Below, one piece after another: positions 23,605-34,554 of a DNA stretch of 64,000 nucleotides. Source of the DNA: Chelonoidis abingdonii (Eukaryota; Chordata; Testudines; Testudinidae); assembly GCF_003597395.2 (NCBI RefSeq), contig NC_133778.1, positions 15,333,508 to 15,397,507 of the forward strand, written 5' to 3'. The translations under genes were made by a program, and so were the position numbers. The notes beneath the pieces were generated by a model, which had not been told where the DNA came from, did not search any database, and saw nothing but the letters and a program-made list of their open reading frames with translations. Position 1 is the stretch's first letter. Each line of letters opens with the position of its first letter.

Positions 23605-25069
23605 ATTTCCTACTAGCATCATTCTGAGCCAGATCTTCAGCTGGTCTAAATTGGTGTGACTCAAAACCTGGTCTGAAGGTTTTAATCTTTTTGCCTTTGA
23701 CCCACCACACCTGAGCTAATGTCTCACACTTTTGTTTTTAAAAGCCAGGAAAACCAAATCAAACTATCCCACATGAGAACTCTTTACGGTGTCAGTAAAG
23801 CTGAGAGTCACATAAGGAAACAGGCTAAATTTGGAAAACAAATCTTTGACATTTATAGACATCTCCAAAAGAATTCTTGTAAGGATTACTGGGACTGAGA
23901 CAAACGTGACAGTTATAATGAATGTTAAATGAAAACTTTTTTCTCCTGTGTTATAAATGATTTTTCTCTAGCCATATTCTCTATAGTAAAAACTGATGTG
24001 TTCAGGGAATCAAGGTGAGATTTAAAATCTGTTAATATTTGTGACCCAACATACGAGTTGAACATTGTTATGAGAGTTCAGAAAAATTAGCTGTCATAAA
24101 TCACTTGAAAGCTTTAAATCCAGACCTGATGTCTTTGTATGAAATATGTTCTAGTTAGGACAACTGTCAAGCTCTGGACTTCCTGTAGGAGTCACTGGGT
24201 GAAATTCTGGGGCCTATGATATGCAGGATCATATGACCTTGATCAGTGACCTAAAATCTTGATGAGGTAAAAATATTTTGGCTGTTTAGTTTTCCAAGAA
24301 CAGACAAAGAAGGTAGTTAAAACTTGTAGATACAGGGTAACATTTTCAAATGTGCCTCAGTCCCATTTTCAAAAAGCAACTTAAGTACTTAGGCTCCTAA
24401 GTCACTTTAAAAAGTTTTACCCACACTCATGGAGCCTTAAAACACTACTTTTCCTTATCTAAGATTTCTTGCCCTGCAAGGTGAGTTCCTTTGAATAACA
24501 TTGGGTTCCTGTTAAATCTGTGGGAGAGATGGAATTTTAAACCTCTGTGGTATGCAATTAAAATATGCAGAAGCTTATGGTATTTTTAGGTTTCTTCTTT
24601 TCTTGTTTTAACCTGGTGTTGTCCTCTATCATCCTAGATTTCAACCATTCCAGGCTCAGGCAGAGTTCTGATTTTTCAATGGGACTGTTCCATGAATCTT
24701 CAATGTCAACTGTATATATTTAAAAGGAATTTCAGAGGGGAAAAAAAACCCCACTCTTGGAGCCTGATCCAGAGCCCTTTGCAGTCAATGAAAGATTCTC
24801 ATTGGCTTCAGTGGGCACTGGATCAAGAAGTTAGTACATACCAGCTATTATTCTGATCAGCATTGAGGCTGTGTCATTAAGGTTCTAATTTAAAGCATTT
24901 GAAGAATACCATTGGGATTACTCATATGCTTAGAGAGAGAGAGAGAGAGATATACTTAAGTACCTACTGAATCAGGGCCTAAAAAGTCTATAAATATCAT
25001 GCCTCTTTTTCCTCCATTGGATTTAAAGGGTATTAATGGCATGTGTACAATTTAGTAGGTTCTATGTAT
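23605..25069. other. Unassigned stretch with a GA run and ancient repeat
   Basis: Contains an ancient dispersed-repeat match (ACATTTTCAAATGTGCC near 24340) and a (GA)n run at about 24932-24951. No gene supported. Confidence 0.45.
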
Positions 25070-25427
25070 AAACTGTGACAAAGTTCCTCCTCTACCTTGG
25101 TGGGTCCTGCGCTTATTGGCAGAGTTTGCTCACCTCAGTGATCTCGCTCCACAGTCTGGCTCAGCTCCTCCTGTGTCTGATCAGGAGTTGCGAGGTTTGG
25201 GGGGAACCTGGGCCCGCCCTCTACTCTGGGTTCCAGCCCCAGGGCTGTGGATCGCAGCTGTCTATAGTCCTCCTGTAACGCTGCATGACAGCTACACGTC
25301 CCTGGCTACTTCCCCATGGCTTCCTCAAAACTTCTTTATCCTCACCACAGGACTTCCTCTGGTGTCTGATACACGCTTGCACTCCTCAAGTACAACTTGA
25401 GAGTACAAGCTTATGGAACTTGAGGAG

Positions 25428-25525
25428 TACAAGCACTTATGGAACTTTTGAGTTGTGGAAATTTTTGGTAATGTACAGGTAAGTTTCCGACTTAACAAAA
25501 TTCAAGTTATGCAAGGCTTACTCTG
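25428..25525 (+). mobile_element. Fragment of the MITE found intact at 50.2 kb
   Basis: From GCACTTATGGAACTTTTGAG through GTACAGGTAAGTTTCCGACT to AAGTTATGCAAGGCTT, it matches 50247-50365 closely with one internal deletion. It lies exactly between the truncated LTR and the LINE. Confidence 0.75.
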
Positions 25526-25529
25526 GAGC

Positions 25530-28453
25530 GGGAGGTCTTGGAGCTGGAGAGGCATCTGGCCACCAGCCCCAAGGATCCATCCCTTGCAGAGTGTGCCAGG
25601 AGAAGCAGGAGGAGCTCTGGACCCTCGAAGGACCATTGGCCCAGGGCGCCTTTGTTCGATCCCGCATTCACTTCTTCGGGAGATGGATTGCTCGTCCCGC
25701 TCTTTCTATGCCCTGGAGAAAGGAGGGGGCAAGAAGCACGTCACCTGCCTCCTGTGAAGGATGGCACCCCCTCACGGATCCGGCGGAGATGGTGAGAGAG
25801 CCAGGGCCTTCTACCGACTCTTTTTCCCGGATCTGACCGATCTAACGCTTGCAGAGTGCTCTGGGACGGACTCCCGACGGTCAGCATGGGCTACCGGACC
25901 GCTAGAGCTGCCTCTCACTCTGGCCGAGTTCTTGGAAGCCCTCCGTTGCATACCCACCAATAAATCTCCGGGCATGGACGGGCTGACCTTGAGTTCTACC
26001 GCGTGTTCTGGGAAGTCCTCGGCCCAGACCTGGTACATCTGGGCGAGTCTTTTGCAGAGCGGGGTCCTCCTCTCTCATGCAGGCGAGCCGTGCTCGCCTT
26101 ATTGCCGAAGAGGGGGACCTCCACGACTTATGGAATGGCGTCCCGTCTCGCTCTCAGCACAGACTACAAAATCGTTGCGAAGGCCATCTTGATGCAGCTA
26201 GGGTCCGTGCTGGGACGTGGTCCATCCAGACCAGACCTACACGTGTCCCGAGCCCACGACTCTTTGATAACTTGTATCTGGTCCGGGATCTTCTGGAATT
26301 AGGTGTAGGGATGGTCTGTCGTTCGCCCTCTTGTCCCTGATAGGAGAAGGTGTTCGACACAGGGTGGTCACGGTATTCCTGAGCACTCTGCGAGCGTTCG
26401 ACTTCGGATCCCAGTTTGTGAGTTTTCTCAGGTGCTGTACGCTTCTGCTGAGTGTCTGGTCAGGCTCAACTGGACCTTTGACCGAGCCGGTCAGCTTCGG
26501 GCAGGGAGTACGGCAGGGGTGCCCCTTCGGGCCAGCTGTATGCTCTGGTGATCGAGCCCTTCCTCTGTCTCCTCTGCAGGAGGTTGACGGAGTTGGTGTC
26601 TTCGGGAGCTGGAGCTTGGCTGTCCTGTTGGCATATGCTAACGATTGTGCTCCTTGTGTCCAGGACGCCGGGCATACTTGGCGTGGCTGGAGGCTTGTCA
26701 GGCTGGTGTACTCGGCGGCCTCTCTGCCCAGGTCAACTGGGTCAGAGCTCTGGCCTGGTGGTCGGGGATGGGTGGCAGGCGAGCTCCTCCCACCGCGGCT
26801 TCAGGCAGCCGGTGGAAGCGCAGGTGCACTGCTCTATTCGGCATTTACCTTCTGCCACGCATCCGTCTCTGCCGGAGAACTGGCACAGTTTGGAGGCAGG
26901 TGACGGGTGGTCAGAATGGACAGGACTACTCTGGTGCCTTCTCCCTTCGGGGGAGGCGACTGGTGCTTAATAAACTGGTCCTGTCCATGCCCTGGTACTG
27001 GCTCAACACCCTGGTCCGGCCTGGATTTCCTGGCCAACCTCTGGACGGCGATTCTGGAGTTCTTTTGGCCAGGAATGCACTGGGTTTCTGCAGGAGGTCC
27101 CACTGCCTGAGGAGGGGGGGCAGAGCCTGAAGTGCCTACGCACTTAGGTCCATGTCTTCCACCTCCAGGCCCTGCAGAGGCTCCTGTCTGGTGCAGGTAG
27201 TCCGGCGTGGAGTGTATTGGCACACACCTTCATCCGCCACTTCTGAGGGCTCCAATACAACCGGAAGCTCTTTTACCTCCATCCGAGAGGTCTTCCGCGA
27301 GACCTCTCCAGGCTGCCGGTCTTCTACCAAGACCTCCTCCGGACCTGGAAGGTCTTTTCAACGACCAGGTCCATGGCAGCCACCGTGGGGGTTGATCTCC
27401 TCGTGGAGCCCCTGCTACACAAGCCCCAGCTTCGTGTGCAGGTGGGGGAGTCCCCCGCGGTGCGCCAGAGGCTGGTCTTGGTGGAAGTCACCAGGCTCAG
27501 AGATCTCCTGGACTACGACCGGGGAGACTGGCTGGATCCCCTGACGCTTGCTCATTGCATGGGGATCTCCAGCCCTCGTACTCCTCGACACGTACTTCAG
27601 GAGGTGAAGGCCGCTTTGCAGCCTGCTGCTTGGGCCTACCTCGACTGGGTCCTGCGAGAGGGCATGCCCTGCCCACCCTCCACCCCTGGCCCCATGGACA
27701 TTTTTATCGGGCCTCTGCCCACTGGACCCAATCGGCCCCCCCACCCTTTCACTGTGAGCAGGCTGCACGATCTGCAGCCGGTTCTGTTCCAGACCTCTCC
27801 AAGGAAACATCTGTACACGCTTGTGCTCCACACTCTTCACTACCTCACCCTCGCGTCCCACCCTGATACCAAATGGTGGGACCTCCTTCCACCTCTCGAG
27901 GGTGAGAAGCCCCAGTGGGCCAGATATATACTCTGCCCTGGTCCCAAGGCCTGCCGGGGATATCAGTTGGCAGCTCCTTCACGGGGCTGTGAGCACAGGC
28001 GTGTACTTGGCATGGTTGACTCCTGTCCCCAACACCTGCCCTTTTTGTGGCGTGAAAGAGACCCTGGCGCACATTTATTTAGAGTGTGCCAGATTGCAGC
28101 CCCTTTTCCGGCTCCTCTTGACTAGCTTATTGCGTTTTTGGTTGCACTTTTCCCCTCACCTTTTTATCTATGCACTCCCCATCCGTGGCCCCACAAAGTC
28201 ACGGAATCTCCTTATCAACCTCCTCTTGGCCCTGGCCAAACTAGCCATCTATAAAACCAGGGAGAGGAGGTTGGCCGACGGGATTTCCTGCGACTGTGGG
28301 GCCTATTTCTGCTCTTCCGTCCATTCATGCATCCGGGCAGAGTTCCTGTGGGTGGCATCCATTGAATCCCTTTACACTTTCAAGGAACAGTGGGCGTTGT
28401 GTGGGGTTCTCTGCTCGGTGTCCCCATCAGGTTCCCTTCGTTTAGCCCTATGA
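25530..28453 (+). pseudogene. Decayed Tx1/L1-like LINE ORF2 (reverse transcriptase)
   Basis: Several plus-strand frames read in succession as one non-LTR retrotransposon protein. In order: an upstream region; the fingers motif NKSPGMDGLT near 25960; a TEPVSFGQGVRQGC block near 26485; the catalytic block, where the usual Tyr-Ala-Asp-Asp reads YAND near 26632; a long C-terminal region (27373-28125); and the end frame 27821-28453. The end frame has a Cys-Pro-Phe-Cys...His...Cys zinc-knuckle-like motif at 28037-28088 and stops at 28453. At least four frameshifts separate these, including one near 27900. I place it in the Tx1 branch of L1-like LINEs from memory of similar turtle elements. The N-terminal endonuclease is absent. 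It is certainly inactive. Confidence 0.88.
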
Positions 28454-28639
28454 CCTCACTCCCAATCCTGTTTTTTTTCCTTAGTTGTCCCAGAAAATCA
28501 TTTGGTGTCACAGACCTGTGGATCCTCCCCTGAGGCTGGGGGGAGGTCTTTTAGAAGTGGGCGGGCTTCGCCCATCCACCTCCTGGATGCCAATAGGACC
28601 AGACTCCTGTACCTCACTGGCCTGGGTCTGTCACAAAAC

Positions 28640-29063
28640 ATACGATTATTAGTCATTATATTGCATTTTGTATCCCCATAGCATATACTATCCCCTTTGT
28701 ATTATACTGAAAATCTGCATGAAATCAAGAACTGTGTGTTAACGTAAGAATGCAGACATTTTTCAGTGATTAGATTTTTCCTGCAAATGCCAGGATGATC
28801 ACTCTGTTCTCAAACATTCAAAACACCTTTTAAAAAGAGAAAGGAATTGTAAACCTCCCACAGTGCACTTATAACAAAGACCAAAAACAAGAGTCACTGG
28901 AAGATCAACTGCTAAATAGAATAAACTCAGAGGCACTTTGCTGACATCTCCTGGAAGGCAGTGACACAACGGGATTTGGAAATCAAAACGTGCATTATCA
29001 GCGCAGAGTTTCAAACTGAATACAAGACCTCTCGCACTGAATACTGCTTAGAAGTTACTTGCC
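28640..29063. other. Unassigned non-coding stretch
   Basis: No gene or repeat recognised. Confidence 0.4.
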
Positions 29064-29230
29064 ATTAGAGCTGTGTGAATACTGGATTTTTTATTTCACT
29101 GGCAATTTTTTGTTTTCCCACCACTGAAATGATTCAGCGAAATTGACATGAATTCACAAGATGTGAGGTTGGGTGTCACCAAATCTGCATTTTTTACCAA
29201 AAAGTTTCAGTCAAATTTCCTCCAGCTCCA
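29064..29230 (+). repeat. TTAGAGCTG-family fragment
   Basis: Begins TTAGAGCTGTGTGAATACTG. The following AT-rich text resembles the copies at 8.2 and 36.9 kb only near the end, so membership is tentative. Confidence 0.4.
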
Positions 29231-29548
29231 CTTGTTAAGTTTTACAAAGTGGTCAATACAACAGGAATTTGGGATCTGTTAAGGCTCAGTGTCAAGGCTA
29301 ATCTCAAATTTTTGTTTCTAGCCCTTTTTGTTCTATTTAGGTCCTTGTACTGTGCCTCTCACTTTGGTACTATTAAGGCCCAGATTCATTCAAAACACTC
29401 AAGCCAAGGCCTAACTTTTAAGTGTTTTCAGCAATGATCTCCTATTCCTCAAAGCACACTAAGGACAGATTACTGTGATGAAAGATACAAGAGACACAAG
29501 GTGGGTGAGTAATATCTTTTATTGTACCAACCTCTGTTGGTGAAAGAG
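29231..29548. other. Unassigned stretch ending in a known-looking repeat
   Basis: 29480-29548 (GACACAAGGTGGGTGAG, then ATCTTTTATTGTACCAACC and CTGTTGGTGAAAGAG) resembles a repeat abundant in turtles. It is cut off at 29548, where the LTR begins. The remainder shows nothing. Confidence 0.45.
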
Positions 29549-29935
29549 TGTAGCGAGGTGGTCACCTGCTCCTGCCCTAAAGGGCTTAAAACAGTCCTTG
29601 GCGAGGGCTATGGTAGGGGAAACCTGGGCTGATTGGGGAAGTAGTCACAGCTGGGCCACACCCCAATCAGGCTGCAGCTGGCCCTATAAAAAGGCTGTGA
29701 GTCAGGAGCTCAGCAGACTCCCTGAGCAGAGCAGGGCTGGGGAAAGGCAGAGGAACTGAGGGGAGCTCTAGCCTGGAAAGTCAACGGATACTGAGCGTTG
29801 CAGAGGGCAGCCCAGGGTAGGCAAAGGCAGCAGGTCCAAACCCAACCTTGCTGGTGATGAGTAGGCTGATACTATAGTCTGCCCCAGGGTGTAGGGGCTA
29901 GATGATCACCAGCAGTTACCTTCATGTACAGAAAA
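29549..29935 (+). mobile_element. LTR fragment, family D, 3'-truncated
   Basis: Starts TGTAGCGAGGTGGTCACC. It has a TATA box (CTATAAAAAG at 29684) at the position expected in U3/R, then GC-rich R/U5-like sequence with GGCAGCCCAGGGTAGGC and GGGGCTAGATGATCACC. It breaks off at about 29935 without a CA terminus. I recognise the family from turtle genomes by memory. Confidence 0.7.
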
Positions 29936-30729
29936 CACTGACACATGTGAGCCTAGATAAGGGGCCAGCTGAGAACACATCTGCTTGCTTTCTAGAATGG
30001 TGGACCCAGGCATACCTTTGAGGCCACAAAACATTGGCTTCTGACTTCCACAGTGCTAGATATGTTTGGGCCTCATCCTACTCTGATACTGGTGCAGATA
30101 AGTCAGTGGAATGACATTGATATCAAACTGGCAGGAGGAGAATTAGGCCTATTTTTGTTCAGTTAGGCTCTACATGAAAAACTCAAATCTATGCATACAG
30201 CCACACCTACTCATCCCTCTGACCACACACACTTGTTACATCAATCACAAAGCATTGGCCACAAGCATGTTTAGGAATGACATGCACCATACAGAACCAT
30301 CCACCCTCTTTGTGAAGTATCCTTCAGGGAAACCAGAGACCAAAACCCACTTATCCTGCAGTTCGCTGCCCACTTCTCTCTGCAGCAACTCACCTCCTAC
30401 ATCACCTTGCTGATTCTGCTGATAATATGTACCGTTGTCATGGTTCTGTGTTAGTCAGAGTACCTCATGTAGCATCCTTAACAGCAGATCGGCTATGTAG
30501 AAGCTTTTTAAAATATGAAACATAAGGAGTGGGATTTACAAAAGTACTTAGCATGGCCTACCTGCTCCCATTCAAGTGAATGGAGGCCTAACTCTGCTCC
30601 CATTGAAACTAAGGGTAAAAGTCCCATTGATTTCAATAAGGTCAGAGTGCTGAGTGCTCTGGAAATTCCCACCCAGTGGCTTTCCCAGGAACTGAAATTA
30701 GGGGAGGGTGTTCGAATTTACAGGAGAGG
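29936..30729. other. Unassigned stretch
   Basis: A diverged copy of the ancient GATTTTCAAAAG-type repeat may lie around 30525-30700. No gene supported. Confidence 0.35.
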
Positions 30730-32095
30730 TGTCAGGTCCAATGAGATATATAAAAGAGATATGAATAAAGTAAATGTTTTGTTAGGATTATGAAAATTTA
30801 ACATAAGGAAAATGCAAGTTACCCCAAAACACATAACAGATCTAGATTTCTAAAAAAAAAAAAAAATTAAAAAAAATGTATTTAATTTAAATTAACTTTT
30901 GAAAAGTAAGCCATCATGGGATAAGAGGGCAGTCCTCTCATAGATCAGTAACTGGTTAAAAGATGGGAAACAAAGGATGGATAGGAATAAATTATCAGTT
31001 TTCAGAATGGAGAGAGATAAATAGTGGTATCCTTGAGGGGTCAGTACTGGGACCAGTACTGTTCAACATATTCATCTGGAAAAATGGGTCAACAGTGAGG
31101 TGGCAAAATTTGCAGATGACACAAAACTATTCAAGATAGTTAAGTCTCAGGCAGACTGCGAAGAACTACAAAGGGATCTCACAAAACTGGGTGACAGGGC
31201 AACAAAATGGCAAATTAAATTCAGGGTTGATAAATGCAAAGTGATGCACATTGGAAAGCAATCTCAACTATACTTACAAAGTGATGGCATCTGAAATTAG
31301 CTGTTAACACTCATGAAATAGATCTTGGAGTCTTGTGGATAGTTCTCTGAAAACATCCACTCAAATGTGTAGCAGCAGGTCAAATAAGAACAACAATATT
31401 GGGAACATTAAGAAAGGATAGATAAGACAGAAAATATCACATTGCCTCTTAATAAATCCATAGTAGTGCACACCTTGAATAGTGTGTGCAGATCTGGTGA
31501 CTCATCCTAAAAAATATATATTGGGAATGGAAATGTACAAAGATAGGCATAAAATAATCAGGGGTAAAACGGAGGAGAGTTAAAATGGACTAGGAATTTC
31601 AGCTTAGAAAAGAGATGACTAATGGGGATATGATTAGAGGGTCTACAAAATCTTGACTGGTGCGAAGAAGTGAATAGGAAATTTTATTTAATCCTTCACA
31701 TAACAGAAGAACTAGCAGTCACCCAATAAATTAATAGGCACAGGCTTTAAAAACAAACGGAAGTACTTTCTTCACACAATATAAAGTCAACCCAGGGAAC
31801 TCTTGCCAGGGCGGAAAGGTAAGAAGTCTCGTGAAGCACTCAAATAAAAATATAAAAAGAGGAAATGAGAAAACAGGTCACGCTATTACCAGGATGGGGA
31901 GGAATGCAATACATGCCTTGAGTGTCAGCTCTGTTTGCAGAAGCTAGGAAAGGGCAACAGGGGATGGTCACTTGATGATTACTTGTTCTGTTCATTCCTC
32001 TGAAGCGCTAGCCTTGACACTGTTGGTAAGACAGGATACTGGGCTATATGGTCCATTGGTCTGACCCAGTATGACCATTTCTTATGTAAAAATTA
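30730..32095 (+). mobile_element. CR1 LINE, 5'-truncated, old
   Basis: The reverse-transcriptase palm is readable: GGTCAGTACTGGGACCAGTAC at 31040, then a frame at 31100-31294 with the catalytic FADDTKLF motif and DKCKVMHIGK downstream. This matches the CR1 order of block D and thumb. The element continues through the C-terminal region and 3' UTR and ends near 32095 at GTCTGACCCAGTATGACCA. Stops and gaps break the frame outside that segment. It has accumulated ordinary substitutions and deletions, a useful contrast with the CR1 at 57.8-63.0 kb. Confidence 0.88.
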
Positions 32096-33513
32096 ATTAT
32101 AATATATAAAATGTTAGTACAGAAATCCAACATAATGACTTCTCAAGACAACGTGCAGATAACACCTGGCAAATAATGCATTTTAAAAATCTTGCCTACT
32201 CTAGGAAACATATTTATATAAGTTTCCATTCCTAGTACACAAATCTAGCATCTGGAGCAAAGTGACTAAAATATTAGTCTAACAAACAAATGTTTATTTA
32301 ACCTCCTCTCCCCGCACCCACTTCACTGGTGTTGTCCTTCAGTGGAGGAGAGACTCAGAGTTCAGAGGTTTTCACGTGAGTCACCTCCAGTGGGGGACAA
32401 GGAGGCACTTGCTTGTTCCTCCAGCTGCTCACTGTTTGTTCTGGCCACGGCTGTTCGTTGTGCTCCGTTCACTCCAACTGCGCTGTTGCCATGGCCCTGC
32501 GCAGTCACCTTTCTGCTGCCACCTGCCCCTGTGACCTCTTGCGAGTTGGTCTCTTGAGGTTCCACAGCTCTCAGTCATTTCAGCTGAGTTCTCATTGGGG
32601 GAACCCTCGCTGCTAGAGCAGTCTGGGCGTCTCTTCCACAGAAATGCTGTACCCACAGGACACTGTCCCGGGTCCCCACAGCAGAACTAAGCACTTAGAC
32701 CTTCATTGTCAGTGATTTCAACTGCAGTGGTCACTTAACAGAACAAAAGACTATCTATGGAGCTCTAAACGCTCTGTCTTAAAACAGTGGAGAGGGACAG
32801 ATCCCCACTCTTCTCTCTTGATGTCTTCAAATCATCACAGGCTAAGTACAGTTCTACTGCCCTTTACTCATACTATAAGAACAACATTTCATCCCCGCCC
32901 GCCCCAACTTCAAGGGTTTGTAACCCAACCCCAGCCAAAATCTATCCTTGGACAACACAGCTCTGTTTGCTGGATTTCTAGGTAGATTAGGTGTGAATGT
33001 AAATATAATCTGGCCCACAGCCCCAGCTTCATCACTAGCTGTCAGGGAGAGTCATTTAGAATTTGCTTACAAATCATCATTGATATTATTAGGTTGGCCA
33101 ACATCATGAATCATCTGACATCAAAAAAAACAACAAACAGCTGTATAAGGAAGCAAGGAAGCTAGTCTATGTTCATACTTTTCAAATCTATTTATACTTT
33201 TTCAGATACACATATTTTATCATAACTGTAAAAGCTTTATAAAGTGTGTATTTAGTGTTTCAGTTTAAAATTCAAGATTCCAAAACAGTCAACTAAATTG
33301 ATATGTACTAGTTCAACAAACTAGGGGGTGTTCGGGAAAAATTCAGGGGGGGGTATATACCCCTGGGGGAGGTCTAGGGAAATCACTGTCCCACCCAAAG
33401 TCATACAATGATTAGAAACAGCATGGCATTTGTTGTAGTTATTGCCATCTGTGTTGTACATTGAAAATGATGTTTTCCTCTTCTAGCAGGATGGCTGATG
33501 ACAATATTCAGTT
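32096..33513. other. Unassigned stretch
   Basis: Overlapping open frames on both strands at 32342-32656 come from locally GC-richer sequence and have no family motif. No gene supported. Confidence 0.4.
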
Positions 33514-33518
33514 ATTGT

Positions 33519-34549
33519 TGTCATAAAAAGATAAGAAAAGTTAATAGCACAGAATACTTTATATCTCTTTTGACTATAAAGGGTTAACAAGCTCAGTAGG
33601 CCTGGCTGTCACCTGACGACCGGAGGACCTCAAGGGACAGGATACTTTCAAATCTTGAGGAGGGAAGTTGGGGGTGTGTATGCTCTTAGTTTGGTTGTTT
33701 CCTCTGGGTTCTGAGAGTGACCAGACGTGCAACGAGGTTTCTCTCAATCTCCCTGATACAGGCTCTTATAAGTTCAGAATGTAATACTAGGTTAGATAAG
33801 GCTGATTAGGCTTATGTTGTTTGCTTTATTTGCAAATGTGCATTGGCAGGAAGGAGTTTAATTGTGCATTTGCTGAAAGGAGTTCAAATCTGTATTGTTT
33901 GCTGAAAGGAATTTCAATTTGTAAACTTGAATACTTAGGCTAAGAGAGTATTCCCAGTGTCTATGAGCTCAAAAACCCTGTACTAAACAATCCATTTTAA
34001 ATTTACAAAGATAATTTTTAACTGTTTTTCTCTCTTTAAATTAAAAGTTCTTGTTTAAGAACCTGATTGTTTGTTTTATTCGGTGAGAACCCCCAGGGGA
34101 CGGGGTCTGGATTCACCAGGAATTGGGCGGAGAAAGGGGGAAGGGGGAGAGAAGGCTTAATTCTTTCTGTGTTAGAATTACTGTCTCTCTCGAGGGAGAA
34201 TCTGGGAGGGGAGAGAGAAGGCAGGGGGAAGGTTGCATTTTCCTCTCTGTTACAAGATTCAAGGAGTTTATTTGAATCACAGGATCTCCAGGGTAACCCA
34301 GGGAGGGGAAGCCTGGGAGAGGTAACGGTGGGGGAAAGGTTTTACTTTCCTTGTGTTGAGATCCAGAGGGTCTGGGTCTTGGGGGTACCCGGGCAAGGTT
34401 TTGGGGGGGACCAGAGTGTACCAGGCACTGGAATTCCTGGTTGGTGGCAGCGCTACAGGTTCTAAGCTGGTAACTGAGCTTAGAGGAATTCATGCTGGTA
34501 CCCCATCTTTTGGACTCCAAGGTTCAGAGTGGGGAATTATACCATGACA
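33519..34549 (+). mobile_element. Solo LTR, family A copy 2, with 5-bp target duplication
   Basis: 1031 bp from TGTCATAAAAAG to ACCATGACA, flanked by a perfect ATTGT repeat at 33514-33518 and 34550-34554. It shares AGGGTTAACAAGCTCA, GATACTTTCAAATCTTG, TTTATTTGCAAATGTG, TTAAGAACCTGATTG and GGTTGGTGGCAGCGCTA with copy 1. It is longer because its 3' half contains about four tandem units (each with TTTTCCTCTCTG- or TTTCCTTGTGTT-like starts and GGGGAAAGG/GGGGGAAGG), against two or three in copy 1. No retroviral genes. Confidence 0.9.
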
Positions 34550-34554
34550 ATTGT

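Larger units (their letters stand above)
25074..28635 (+). mobile_element. Solo LTR, family B copy 1, split by a LINE; 4-bp duplication kept
   Basis: The outer ends are TGTGACAAAGTTCC at 25074 and GGTCTGTCACA ending at 28635. They form a 7-bp terminal inverted repeat, TGTGACA/TGTCACA. A perfect direct repeat AAAC flanks the whole unit at 25070-25073 and 28636-28639. The left 315 bp and the last roughly 38 bp match the intact copy at 45105-45738. Its centre is replaced by a MITE fragment and a decayed LINE. So an LTR was inserted first, and a LINE then landed inside it with loss of some LTR sequence. Alternatively the LINE replaced it by recombination. Confidence 0.85.

Noticed and set aside
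22457..28635. One large provirus between the LTRs at 22.5 and 25.1 kb
   Set aside because: The two LTRs are of different families, the gap between them has no gag, pol or env, and the second has its own 4-bp duplication.
32342..32656. Overlapping open frames on both strands
   Set aside because: Local GC-rich composition; none has a recognisable domain.
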